Shown here: piece after piece, positions 52,369-63,305 of the stretch
Layout of the letters: each line of letters opens with the position of its first letter
Position numbering within the stretch: the stretch's first letter is position 1
From: Drosophila persimilis
Lineage: Eukaryota; Arthropoda; Insecta; Diptera; Drosophilidae
Assembly: GCF_003286085.1 (NCBI RefSeq)
Contig: NW_020825321.1
Location: forward strand, 62,001-126,000
DNA length: 64,000 bases
Reading direction: 5' to 3'
Position numbers and translations under genes: made by a program
Notes under the pieces: model-generated
What the model was told of the DNA's origin: nothing
Seen by the model: only the letters and a program-made list of their open reading frames with translations
The model's database searches: none

Positions 52369-55300
52369 TTAAGTTACGCACTTTTGTAGGTCTTTGGCAT
52401 GGAACTTTCCTATCTGTTGACCATCTTCTTCTAATTCATAACAGTGGTTACCAAACTTTCGAACTACAGTTGCCTTCAAGAATTTAGGAGCTAATTTTGC
52501 ATTAAATGCCTTGATCTTGTTACTTTGGGCAAAGTTTCGTCTAAAGACGTGTTCGCCGACTTCGAACGTAACGTATCTTGTGCGTAAATCGTACGTTCTC
52601 TTATTGGTTTGATATGCCTTACTGATGTTTTCCATGATCTTGTTTCTAACAATTTGCAGTTTGTCTGTAGTCAAAATATTCTCGCCCTCTTTAAGCATTT
52701 CTATCCTCCTCAGCAATTCATAGTTGTCTGCGTGCGTTATCATATGATTACCAAACAACGCAAAATATGGTGAAAATCCTATTGCGGCATGATGTGAAGA
52801 TCTCAAGGCGAAGGATATCTCACCGAGCTTATCGTCCCATAGCCGTTGGTCTTTCCCTAGATAAGCCCTGATACCAGATATAATTGATCTATTAAGGCGC
52901 TCTGAGGCATTAGCCTGTGGACTGTAAATTGCAGTAAACATATGCTTTATCCCATACTTCTGCATGAATGCCTGAAATATATTCGACTTGAACTGGCTTC
53001 CGTTATCAGTTACTATAACTTCAGGTATACCGAATACATGGAATATATTTGTTTTTAAGAATTCTATAATAAGGTCTGCAGTGAATTTCTTCAACGGCTT
53101 CAAAAAATGAAACTTTGTTAGGTGGTCCAAAACAACAAATACTCCTATATTTCCCTGCTTTGATCGAGGGTAAGGTCCTATGAAATCCATATAGAGCCGT
53201 TGGAATGGTCGCTCAGAGACTACAGGATTTCCCATTGGAGGCTTGAGAGTTATGTTTGGGGCTTTCACTTGTTTGCAAACTTCACATCTCGCAATAAATT
53301 CTTTGACGTCTTTTATCATATTTGGCCACCATGCCGATGCCACTATGAGAACTATGAGGAGGCGCGTGTGCATTATACAATACAGACTGTGTCAATTCTG
53401 ATGGTACCCAAAGTTTCCAGCATTTCGACTCTGACACTGAGTCTCCTTGGTAAAACTGAGTTCGCCTGTAAATGTAACGTAATTGTAGACAATTTTCAAG
53501 TCTGGCAAACGGCTTTGATTCTCTGTAATTGTATCTTTTAACTTGGTATAGCTATTGGACCAGAAGTGAGGCGATTGTAGGTCGACTTCAGGCAACACCA
53601 CTTCTATTTCGCTTATCTCTTCAGTCGGTAGTCGAGAAAGGGCGTCTGGGACTATGTTCAAGCTTCCTTTTCTGTGTTCTATTTCAAAATTAAAATGCTG
53701 CAGTTTTAGTGCCCATCTAGCTAGTCTGCCATTCAAGTCTGTCTGCCTCATAAGCCATTTTAAACTAGCGTGGTCCGTTATGACTTTGAACTCCAGACCC
53801 TCTACATACTCCCTAAATTTCTCTATGCTCAATACTGCAGCTAAACACTCCAATTCGGTTACACAGTATTTTTGTTGGACTTGATTTAGCTTATAAGAAA
53901 AATATGCAATTGGCCGTTCTATGCCATCTTCGTCCAACTGGGCCAGGACTCCACCGACACCGATATTGGATGCATCGCATTGAATTATAAATGGTTTCTC
54001 GAAATTGGGTGTGACTAATAACGGTGCTGAGGTTAATCGATGTTTTACCTCTTCAAAGGCTTGTTGTGCATCCTCAGTCCATTGAAAAGACTTAACCTTC
54101 TTGGTCAGGTCTGTGAGTGGTGCTGTCAGGGATGCATAATTTTCTATAAATCGGCGATACCAACCCGCACATCCCAGAAACTTTCTGAGTTCTTTCACCG
54201 AACGAGGTGGGAGCAAATTTCTGATGGCGGAGACCTTTTCTGTATCTACCTTAATGCAACCTTTACCTATCACATAACCAAGATAACGAACTTCAGGAAC
54301 ACACCAGCGACATTTGTCTAAGTTCAACGTCAGGCCTGCATTTCTCAACACAGTGGACATTTCTGTCAACAGTCCAAGGTGATCCTCAAATGTTTCACTA
54401 ACTAACAACAAATCATCAAGATAGACAAAGACTCTATTCTTGAAATGGGGTGGAATAATCATGTCCATTAATCGACACATTGTTTGTGCAGCGTTCGTAA
54501 GTCCAAAAGCCATGACTCTGAATCTATACAAAGGACGATTTGGTACAGTGAAGGCTGTTAGATCTCTACAAGATTCTTTCAGATTTATTTGCCAAAAGGC
54601 GTGCTTCAGATCTAAAGATGAAATAAATTCTGCTTTCGGTAATCTCGATAAAATACCATTTATCTTGGGTTGTGGATAAGCATCCTTTATCGTCACTAAG
54701 TTGACCTTGCGTGAATCTAGACACATACGAAATCTGCTACCCTTTTGTACTACTGAAACGGGACTACTCCAAGAACAAGTTGGCGGTGCTACTTCTATGA
54801 CTCCTAAACTAAGCATATCATCGATTTCCGCATGAATCCGTTTTTCCACAGCCGGGGATACTGAAAAATATCTCTGTTTTATTGGTTTTGCCGATGGCAG
54901 TAATTCGATTGAATGTTCTAACATGGACGTTTTCCCCAAGCCTTCCGTATTAAAATCTGGGAACAAAGCCACAACCTTTTCCATGCGTTGTTGTTGCTCG
55001 GCATTTAACGATTCTGGCAATTCAATCTCATTTACTGACAAAGTTTTCGCTAGTTTCTCCATCAGGCCAAAAGTATTCCAAAAATTCATTCCCAGATAAA
55101 GGTTTTGTTTCAAATCAGGAATTATATATAAGGTTAACAATCGAGTTTGATTCCTAAAGCTTACTTCAGTTTCAACGTAACCAAGAATGTTGTATTTTTG
55201 TCCTCCAGCTGTTTCAACTTGCGACGTGCTTGCAATATAGGGCCTATTCTTGCTTATAAATTCCTTTGCAGCTTCCCCACTAAGGCATGAAACTGATGCA

Positions 55301-55413
55301 CCAGAATCTAATAATCCTCCATAAGTCTTACCAAATATATCTATTTCCACAAATGGTCTAATATCCTTTTTTATATCCACAATCGAATCTAGACTCAGCG
55401 ATATACCCCTCAT
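52369..55413 (-). pseudogene. pol region of the RING-Gag element: PR-RT-RH-IN
   Basis: Minus strand, in order: protease LLDSGASVSCL (near 55310), RT with SRFRMCLDSRKVNLV (54730), FISSLDLKHAFWQI (54620) and catalytic FVYLDDLLLV (54430). RNase H has IIQCDASNIGVGGVL (53970), VTELECLAAVLSI (53860) and VITDHASLKWL (53780). Integrase has ARCEVCKQVKAPN (53290), YMDFIGPYPRS (53190), EVIVTDNGSQFKSN (53010) and an LNRSII catalytic Glu phrase (52895). It resembles insect Gypsy pol without env. The region is well preserved, with about one break. Confidence 0.9.
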
Positions 55414-55649
55414 TCTATCTTTAACTTTTCTTATAAAGTTACGAAAACGAACGGTATTTCTCTTAGTTCGGACACAACTGGGTTTTTTAACTAAATCGCT
55501 ACCAAATATTTTTTTTCTTATTTCTTCATAGTTTCGAAGCCTTATATGATACGGGACTATTGGATATAATTTACCTTGAATATTTTTAGAATTTAAATAT
55601 TTAGGAATTATATTGACTTTCGGACAGTAAGAAGAAGAATGCTCTTTAT
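55414..55649 (-). other. gag-pol junction region of the RING-Gag element
   Basis: This is AT-rich sequence between the end of gag and the first methionine of the pol frame. It probably encodes the N-terminal part of protease in the pol frame, as Gypsy elements usually express pol by frameshifting or read-through. Confidence 0.5.
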
Positions 55650-57209
55650 TTAATGTTGAGGATTTGAGCGGTAACTGCTGTTCTTGTTGCCGCTCAACCG
55701 TCGGTTTTCCTGACAGGTTTCACAATTTGGTCTTATTATATTTTCAGCTCCGCAACCTAAACAAAATATCTTCTTATCAGATTGGCAATCTGCGTGTTTA
55801 TGGCCAAACCTGCGACAATTCCAGCATTGAATCTCTTCTAAGGCTCTAGTTCTTTTTAGTTCGCAAATTTCTTGCTCTCCTAGATGGTTATCTGAACGTT
55901 CTTGGTCATACTCCAATGCATTAATTTGCTTTCGTGTGTTTGCTTTCAGGTTAGCGGTGTTATACTCCTCACTAAAAGCTTCTCGTCTAAGGACTAATTT
56001 TCTCAACTGGCTAACCGAATTGACTTCTATATAGAACAACTCCTTTCTCATAAACGGTCTCAGATTTCGTTTCAAAATTGACGTTAGTTGACTCTCGCTA
56101 ATAGGGTATTGTAGTCGATCTACTAAATGCATAACTCCGTTATGAAATTCATCAAAACTTTCGCTGATTTGCTGCTTGCGATCTCTTATCAATTCTCTCA
56201 CGTCATCGTCAGATAGCGGTTCAAGAAAATAGGAATTCAGCGACTTACAAAGATCGGACCAGATTACTCTGTTTACAGTGCGTCTGTATCTCCAGAACCA
56301 TTCACTTGCTCGGCCACTAAAGAGAATATGAATGTGTTCGCACAACACTTCAAAGTTTCCTCGTAAGCTATCATTTGTCAAAGCTGTAATCATGTATATG
56401 AACTTCCCTACCGGCATACCATTGCGTGAGCCATTATACTGCACTTTCCAGCTACTAATCAAATTTGCTACTTTTCCCACATCGCGACTTAGATTGAAAC
56501 TACCATTTCTCTCCGGTAGATTGTTACTATTTCTATATTCATTGGGTATGAAGGTGGGTACGTCTCTTTCTAGATTAAGTGACGAAGCTCTAGTAGTTCT
56601 TCTTCCCCAATCAGGTTCATTGTTATTTCCATTATCATCTGCATTGGTATGGAAGTTAGGTATTGCATCCGTTCTTCCTGCCCTGTCTGTTGTTAACTTA
56701 GAAATTTGACGAGACAGTTCCGAGATCATGGACTGCATTTGACTAATTTGCGAAGTTATTCGATGATCTACCTGTGATAATATTCTCTGCTCTAAGAAAC
56801 CTACATCTTGGTTTGGGTTATCCGCAGAAGCAGAATTAGACAATACGTTACTGTTATACTCGAGATCTACTATCTCATTTGATTGCTGCGACTGTCTCTT
56901 TTTCTTCTTTTGACTATTAGTTAACAGAATCCTCTCCAAACTATTTGTTTCCAGGTTCAGATTGTGGTCGGCAACATTTTCGGAAAGAACCTCTAATAAA
57001 CTGTTTCTTGTAACATTGTTTTGACATGTTGGGCAAGATCGCGACTTATCAAGCCAATTCAAAATGCATGTTCTATGGAAAATATGTTTACATCGTGTTA
57101 TGAGTTTTAAATCCAATGAAATCATTGGGTGTGAACAGACTCTGCAAACCTGTTCATTATTTGTGGATGTGGTCATATCTAAACTTCGTCTTACGGCCAT
57201 GGTGCACAC
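55650..57209 (-). CDS. Gag with N-terminal RING-H2 finger (519 codons)
   Basis: Residues 22-62 form a textbook RING-H2 pattern: C22-x2-C25, C40-x-H42, H45-x2-C48, C59-x2-C62 (CRVC, RCKHIFHRTC, SCPTC). A low-complexity linker with a basic KKKKRQ run and a coiled segment (QMQSMISELSRQISKL) come next. The capsid core follows (RDVGKVANLISSWKVQYNG, MITALTNDSLRGNFEVLC, SFDEFHNGVMHLVDRL). Two zinc-binding groups end it (CWNCRRFGHKHADC, CLGCGAENIIRPNC). RING domains bind E2 enzymes and act in ubiquitin transfer, so this Gag might recruit the host ubiquitin machinery; that is inference. The frame is whole and sits between primer-binding site and pol. Confidence 0.88.
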   Translation of the reverse strand: MCTMAVRRSLDMTTSTNNEQVCRVCSHPMISLDLKLITRCKHIFHRTCILNWLDKSRSCPTCQNNVTRNSLLEVLSENVADHNLNLETNSLERILLTNSQKKKKRQSQQSNEIVDLEYNSNVLSNSASADNPNQDVGFLEQRILSQVDHRITSQISQMQSMISELSRQISKLTTDRAGRTDAIPNFHTNADDNGNNNEPDWGRRTTRASSLNLERDVPTFIPNEYRNSNNLPERNGSFNLSRDVGKVANLISSWKVQYNGSRNGMPVGKFIYMITALTNDSLRGNFEVLCEHIHILFSGRASEWFWRYRRTVNRVIWSDLCKSLNSYFLEPLSDDDVRELIRDRKQQISESFDEFHNGVMHLVDRLQYPISESQLTSILKRNLRPFMRKELFYIEVNSVSQLRKLVLRREAFSEEYNTANLKANTRKQINALEYDQERSDNHLGEQEICELKRTRALEEIQCWNCRRFGHKHADCQSDKKIFCLGCGAENIIRPNCETCQENRRLSGNKNSSYRSNPQH

Positions 57210-57664
57210 ACAAATTAATCTCTAAGAATTTTACCGAATAAATGCTCGAAAATGTCAAATTCACTCCAAAAATAAACTATACGGATCAAGGGTATTGAGA
57301 TTTGGAACATACAAAGATTATGGCAATACATATCACACCATGATTTGTTCCCAAAATATACTATAAAAAAAAATTATTGTCTTCAACACGAGCTGAAGCT
57401 TCAGAAAAAAATATACCAATTGTTCCGGGCAGCAAGATTTAATGACTAGCATTCTAAATCTTAAAGATTTCCACAGACATTAATACAATTTTCTTCCACT
57501 TAGCTCCTGGCACGCATATAGACCCGATGCTCCCTCATCGTTTCGGACAGAATGGACTGTGACTTGCACCAACCATTGCAGTTTTCCAGAAAGGAAACAA
57601 AAGCAAAAATTCTATATGCTGACAATAACTGAGACACAATGTTTTGCGGTTGTTGTTGTATCGT
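57210..57664 (-). other. untranslated leader of the RING-Gag element
   Basis: About 455 bp lies between the gag start and the primer-binding site. I see no domain-bearing frame. A 78-81 codon frame on the minus strand (57500-57745) overlaps the primer-binding site and LTR and is probably chance. Confidence 0.55.
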
Positions 57665-57684
57665 GTATCGTTGGGTGCCACTTT
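57665..57684 (-). other. primer-binding site of the RING-Gag element
   Basis: On the minus strand TGGCACCCAACGATACAC lies four bases inside the right LTR. The TGGCACCCAA start resembles a tRNA 3'-end complement. Confidence 0.6.
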
Positions 57685-59111
57685 TGTAATGTGTCCCGGT
57701 GTTCTGGTGTGGTAGCTTTCGAGACGCATTCCACAAACTAGACAACTTGCATAGATTTTATGGTTAGCACTGTGTGGGATCTTTCGGCTAGGGCTCGTCG
57801 GATGGGGGGGATCTTTCAGTTGTTCCAGCTAAACACATACAAGAGATTCTGGTGCTAACCTGGCCGTTAGGTGTTATACAAATCAAATCAATAGTGCCAT
57901 ATGCATTGCCGCACGGAGTAAGGTCTTGTAATCTCCGCGTTTACCCACCCTACCATGTTAACTCTGCTCGCCTATTTCTTGTGTTAACCCTTAAACCTCT
58001 ATATGTTCCTCCTTCCCAATACCCCTGTACAGTTATTCTACTCCAATTTCATGTTGATCAATCTTCAGTGTATTTTCATATTTTAACTTCACTCCAACTA
58101 ACACCCATCCTCAGCATCACCTCAAATCTTCATAATATCTTATTTATCTACAGTTACAGCAACTTAATTCTAGGGGTTTCTTATATATATATAAAGAGGA
58201 GAAAAGTTTAGAAGAACAAATCAAATTATAATCAAAGCGGTGTTTTCTTACTTTAGTGGTAGCTTACATTTGGTTTTCCATCGCTGCAACAGGCCTGCAT
58301 GCATTGATGTTTCCTAGATTAGATTATAATATACAAAATTTAAATGCAAAAAAAATAATAATAATAGCAATAGTAGCTACGGTTGAATTCAGTGTGCGTG
58401 TGTGTGCGTGTCAATCATTTTCCTTGAAGAACATCCGATATGGATATGTCTGTGCCTATCCAGGCCACGACATAGAATTCCAGAGGCAACTGTATGCCCT
58501 CTGCCAAGGTCAAAAATAATGTTGATCGCAAATTTCCGTTGTGCGGCAGAAGTTCGACCTCCGTTGGATAACTTTCGTCAATATTAAATTACACTGGAGA
58601 AACCGAGATTGGCAAAGCTCAGACCCCTTTTGGCGAAGAAAAATTTTATCAGCCACATATCAAAGCGGGGGGTTATGTAATTACCTTTTGGGGGCTTGAA
58701 ACCGGGTTTATCTTTGGAGAATCACTGATTTTTCGGCTTTTCGGCACACTGATCTTAATTTTTGGGGCAGCTTGGCATGTGCACCCTACTTTCGACGATT
58801 TATAGATTTTTCCTTTTTTTTTCCAGACACGTGTACATATAACCTTTTTATCTTTTCTTTTCTTTTATTTCACCGAACCACCAAACTGACCTTCCACAAT
58901 TTAGTTCTATGGATCGAATGATCCAGCGCTTGAGCTTTGATTTTGTCTCTTCATCCCATTCTAAAGCACAAGGGCTAGATAACCCACCAAGATAACCCAA
59001 AGCTCGCTCTCCCGTCAAAAGCTTTCGCTTTATTCCCGTTTCTTCCCTTGCATGCAGATAAGCTACAGCTCTGTGCACACAAATAAGTCCATCCAAATAT
59101 GGGCCGTCACA
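57685..59111 (-). repeat. 5' LTR of the RING-Gag element
   Basis: This 1427-bp LTR is bounded by TGTAATGTG and CGTCACA on the plus strand. A TTATATATATATAAAG motif (58180-58195) may be a TATA-like or poly(A)-region element. AACG follows at 59112-59115. Confidence 0.85.
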
Positions 59112-59125
59112 AACGGTCAATTATG

Positions 59126-59228
59126 TCTTCTCATACACTTGAACTCAAAGCACTGAAGTTTTTAATTATTGTTTTTTTGGTTTGATTTGTTCTGGTATTT
59201 GTTGCCTGATCAGGAGGTTTCGATTTGG
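59126..59228. repeat. direct repeat, right unit
   Basis: This matches 44791-44892 with few differences (GAACTCAAAG versus GAACTCGAAG; TTTAATTATTG versus TTTAATTGTTG). It lies ten bases after the AACG target repeat. Confidence 0.8.
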
Positions 59229-59995
59229 CAGACACCGAGTGACCGGCATCCGCTATTTTTTCTGCTTTTACCAGATTGCCAAAGACTCACCCCGACTCCG
59301 GGAAAAAATTAGATCTAGATCTTTTTATTGATGAGTATACGCGTATAAACAATGATCCAATCTTTTCTACCTTTTTAAATACGCCTTTGTTGCTTTTCAT
59401 GCTTTTCAGACTGCTAAGAAAAACACGACCGGTCTTGCTCGCGGATGAAAAGGAAGTGAACCTCTCCGTCTTGTCGATACAGCAAAAGTGAACCCTTGAA
59501 CCCAGCTCCGATCTCTCGTTCTCTTGCGATCTAGTTCTCGCATAGTTCTAGCACTAACCATACCGTATATAGATGTGTCAGTTCATACTATACACGCTGG
59601 GTTACCAGTTCGAATACCCCAGAGACTTCGGGTGCTGACGCGTCATCATGAGAGAGCTCAGAGAAATCCTCTTTGCATGTGCTAGTAAAATATGTGTTTG
59701 TATGCTTTTTTCGTTATCAGAGATCTGATGCTGATGCTAATTTTTGTTTTCTGTTGTGTCTCCAGAATATTTGAATGTATGGGTGCACACGCATTCTCAC
59801 GTACTTTGCGTTTGTGTGTTCTAGTATTGCTGGCCGCTAGAACTGAAATTTAAGTTTGGTTTTTGTGTTGGGTCTTTTGATGAACTGACCTACCGCCTCA
59901 AAATAAATGAAGAATGGGCAGGGGGTGGGGGTATGGTAGACTAGGGCCTGGGATATAAAATAAAAGCTGTTATTTGTTTGATTTGTATTGAGTAT
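59229..59995. other. unassigned stretch before the BEL family C copy
   Basis: 767 bp with no domain-bearing frame. A 71-codon plus-strand frame (59276-59491) has a hydrophobic patch but no recognisable motif. A GGTATGGTATGGTATGG run (59993-60007) lies at the boundary. It may be further 5' sequence of the LINE or of the BEL copy, or unique DNA. Confidence 0.3.
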
Positions 59996-61080
59996 GGTAT
60001 GGTATGGGGATCCAGAGGAAAACAATGCACTCTACGAGGAAAATTATCTATTGGCACATGCAATGATTTTGGAGAAAAAGGGGTTAGTACAACCAACTAC
60101 AACTGCAACGATGAACGGAAATAGCAGCAGGGAGCATCATCTAATTAGCGACGCAATACTCAGCCTGCTACAACAACAACAGCTATTTGAACAGTTAGCT
60201 GCAAGCCAGAACACGACGAATATGTCTATGCATGCTACTGGAGAAAGCGAGAGCGGCGAGTTAAGAGGCGCGGTGAACTCGAATTCTGCAGTTGGTGCGG
60301 TCAGAGCGAATTGCCAAAAATTCAAATCAAACGATTCGCTGGCAGCTACACAGAGTGGCCAGCATTTCAGGATATCTATGAAATTACAATTCATAGCATG
60401 CAGCATTTGAAAACACTACTTATCGATGAGGCTGCCAACTTGGTACGACATTTAAGGATCACGGATACTGCTTACAACACTGGATGGGAACGTCTCAAGG
60501 AAAGGTACAATCGGCCGAGGCATATTGTAAACTCGTTTTTGGAACAATTTATTAAACAATTGGAACAATTACTAAAATTGATGCTGCGATTTTGCGTAAA
60601 GTGTCCGACGGTGCAAACGAAAATGTACGTGGTCAGGATGCCGTAAATCAAACGGGACGCGACTGTTGGATTATATATCTAGCACTGGAAAAACTTGATG
60701 CCGACACAAGGCGCAGGTGGATTGAACGCAGTTTGGATAAAGACTCACCCACTCTCGACGACTTCTTCAAGTTCTTGGATGATCGTTGCGAGGAATTGGA
60801 ACTAAGCAAAGGGGAGCCTGCGTCTGCGGGGAAAACAGTAACTCACGGGGACAAATCAAAAGGGTACACACACTCGATGGTGGCCGTATAGGGCAGCAAC
60901 TGCACCAAATGCCATTCCACAGAACACATTCTGTATGGCTGTCCATAATTTTAGCATATGACAGGATTTCAAAGGCGCTCTTTTGTAATAGATAAAAATC
61001 TATGCTATAACTGTTTGAAGCCTGGTCATTTGAGCAACAAGTGTAAATCAAAATACACATGTAATCTAATCAAGCAAAGG
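59996..61080 (+). pseudogene. gag region of BEL family C, copy 2 (fossil)
   Basis: Starts within Gag at YGDPEENNALYEENYLLAHA. A Gln-rich stretch and the DUF1759 core follow (IQIKRFAGSYTEWPAFQDIY, 60315; then NLVRHLRITDTAYNTGWERL). The knuckle region (CYNCLKPGHLSNKC-type, 61005-61045) precedes the protease. Family-level assignment is firm. Confidence 0.75.
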
Positions 61081-63023
61081 AATTGAACAGAAGCACATTA
61101 CCCACGGCCATGGTTTATGATAAAAAGGCAAATGGGGGCTACATAACATATCGCTTCTTATTGGATACTGGTTCAGAACTCTCGTAAGTATCGGAACGTT
61201 GCATTCACGCTCGTGGGTTGGCACGTTCACAATCACGCATCCTTGTTTGAATATCTTCAGTGAAAGCTGAAACCAAGGGGATTCAGCACACTTCACATCA
61301 AGTCCCGAATTTCTGAGGATCATCTGCCATGTACTTGGCAGAATAACTTCATCAATGGGAAGGCAAAACATTGATGCATCGGCACTCGATGTGTTTAGTG
61401 ATCTTCAATTGGCTGACACACACTTCTGCACAAACGCACCAATTGACATACTATTGGATAGCGAACACGTATGGTCTACATTAACAGGAAGGAAGATGTG
61501 TGACAGCAAGGGCAATCTTATCGCCATTTCATCAGTTTTTGGATGGGTTATTACGGCACTCATGACACCCCAAGCAAGCAAAGCAATTGCACTAACAACA
61601 ACATTGGATATAGATGCTTCGCTCCAGAAGTTTTGGGAGCTAGAGAACGTCGACTGCACGACCAATCTTGAACCCGAAGATGAACAGGTCGAGAAACACT
61701 TTCTCACCACACACACTCGTGATGAAAAGGGGAAGTATATAGTGGAGCTTCCATTCCACACCACACACCCTGAATTTGGAGATACTGTACTAGAAAACTC
61801 CGAGTAGTTTTCGACGGGTCATTCCGCGACGCCAATGGTAAGACTTTGAACGGCACCCTCTTTACAGGGCCGAGCATTAAACGCGATCTGTTTGCTGTGT
61901 GCCTGCGCTTCAGAATGTACAAATTCGTATTCTCAGCGGATATTGTGAAAATGTTCCGCCAAATATGGGTCTGCAATAAGCATCGAGATTTTCAGAGAAT
62001 CGTTTGGAGGGAAGATCCAACCGATCCAATCAAGCACTTTCAACTATGTACCGTCACCTACGGAACTTCATGCGCGCCATTCCTACCGGTTCGTTTGTTG
62101 CAACAACTGGCTTCGGATCATCATCATGAATTTCCGAATGCTGCGAAAATCCTACTGGAAGATTTCTACGTTGACGATGTTCTTACTGGATCAAACAGTG
62201 AGGATGAGCTACTGCGGAACCGGAACGAACTTATACAACTAATGTCCTGCGCCAAGCTAGAGCTCGGGAAATGGGTATCCAATACCAAAGGCATAACAGA
62301 GGAGGATACCGACGCCAACCAACTCAATGGTCACCAGTAAAGGCTCTGGGACTCTACTGGCATCCTGGAAAGGACACGTTAACATACAATGTGGGTCTAT
62401 CTGCAAATCCTAACTGCACAAAAAGACAAGTCTTGTCCGATGTTTCACGGATATTCGACCCACTTGGACTCTTGGCACCCGTCGTGGTTCAGTTCAAGAT
62501 TCTTTTTCAGCGACTATGGTTACTCAATCTGGATTGGGATGATCCACTTCCAACAAAACTGGCGGACAATTGGCTGAAGTGGCGCGCTGACCTCGACACA
62601 TTGCAGCAGTTTCAACTACCACGTTTGGTTGTCAACGACGCAGACAACATCGAGTTGCACGGACTCTCCGATGCTTCTATCAAGGCATACGCGGCTGTAG
62701 TTTACAGCAGAGTATTACACGGCGACGGCTCTGTGTCCGTATCTTTAGTGGCTGCAAAGACAAGGGTGGCTCCACTCAAGCAGCAATCCTTGCCACGCCT
62801 GGAGCTTTGCGGAGCACTTCTTCTGAGCCAACTCATACGATCAATTAAGGCTGGATTACGACACAGAGATACAACTGTATTTGCATGTTGCGACTCTACA
62901 ATTGTTTTATCGTGGTTAGCATATGCACAAGCCCAGCTGAAGACGTTTGTTGGGAATCGAACCTCGGAAATTCTGGATTCCATTCCATGCCATGCTTGGC
63001 GTCATGTGGACCAAATAAAATAA
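61081..63023 (+). pseudogene. pol region of BEL family C, copy 2: PR, RT, RNase H (fossil)
   Basis: Protease LLDTGSELS lies near 61155. Then come ADTHFCTNAPIDILL (61415), LQKFWELENVDC (61625), RVVFDGS-type sequence (61800), FVFSADIVKMFRQI (61925), TVTYGTSCAPFLPVRL (62050) and catalytic FYVDDVLTG (62165). RNase H has LHGLSDASIKAYAAVVY (62655), LPRLELCGALL (62790) and CCDSTIVLSWL (62885). Integrase is not seen before the element stops. Confidence 0.82.
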
Positions 63024-63026
63024 AAG

Positions 63027-63215
63027 TCCACCATCCATTTTGGATGTTCCTTACCCGCACGTTTCCATGCAATAGTTATAGGCTATTCAAAATGACGACC
63101 ATCCACCATCCATTTCGGGGATGGTACGTAAGGTTTTGCCATTCCGAAAATTTTCCAGTTCCACCATCCATTTTGGATTTTCCTAAACCACACGTAGTTA
63201 GCCGATGGTTTTCAA
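63027..63215. repeat. degenerate tandem repeats of about 66 bp
   Basis: Three units start TCCACCATCCATTT(T/C)GG at about 63027, 63099 and 63158. The first and third continue alike (TTCCTTACCCGCACG, TTCCTAAACCACACG). They follow the RNase H part of the BEL copy. Confidence 0.65.
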
Positions 63216-63305
63216 ATGCAACTCTGAATAATTGTCATTCACAACGAAAAAATGGTATTCAATGCGAAAACGTAAACAAAGATTGTGGCAAAATAAACAA
63301 AAAAC

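Larger units (their letters stand above)
44906..59111 (-). mobile_element. Ty3/Gypsy element with RING-finger Gag, interrupted by a BEL element
   Basis: LTRs (44906-52309 including a BEL insertion; 57685-59111) begin TGTAATGTGTCCC and end GGGCCGTCACA on the plus strand. They are flanked by AACG. A primer-binding site adjoins the right LTR on the minus strand. Gag (57209-55650) and pol (55413-52369) follow, with no env before the 3' LTR. The LTRs differ in length (about 0.96 and 1.43 kb) and by about 1% in shared parts. The copy looks close to whole, with about one or two coding breaks plus the nested BEL. I do not recognise the exact family. Confidence 0.88.
59996..63305 (+). mobile_element. 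BEL/Pao element, family C, second copy (inverted relative to the first)
   Basis: Gag, protease, RT and RNase H parts are present in order. The first 435 bp is an inverted copy of 1-435. No LTR is recognised at either end: the left end is inside gag and the right end meets an ISY-like repeat. A broken fossil with many breaks. Confidence 0.75.

Noticed and set aside
57087-57209. Host RING-finger (E3 ligase) gene
   Set aside because: The RING frame runs without a break into Gag zinc knuckles and is followed by pol between LTRs, so it belongs to the element.
59276-59491. 71-codon plus-strand frame as a small gene
   Set aside because: It has no motif, no good start context and no supporting repeat elsewhere.
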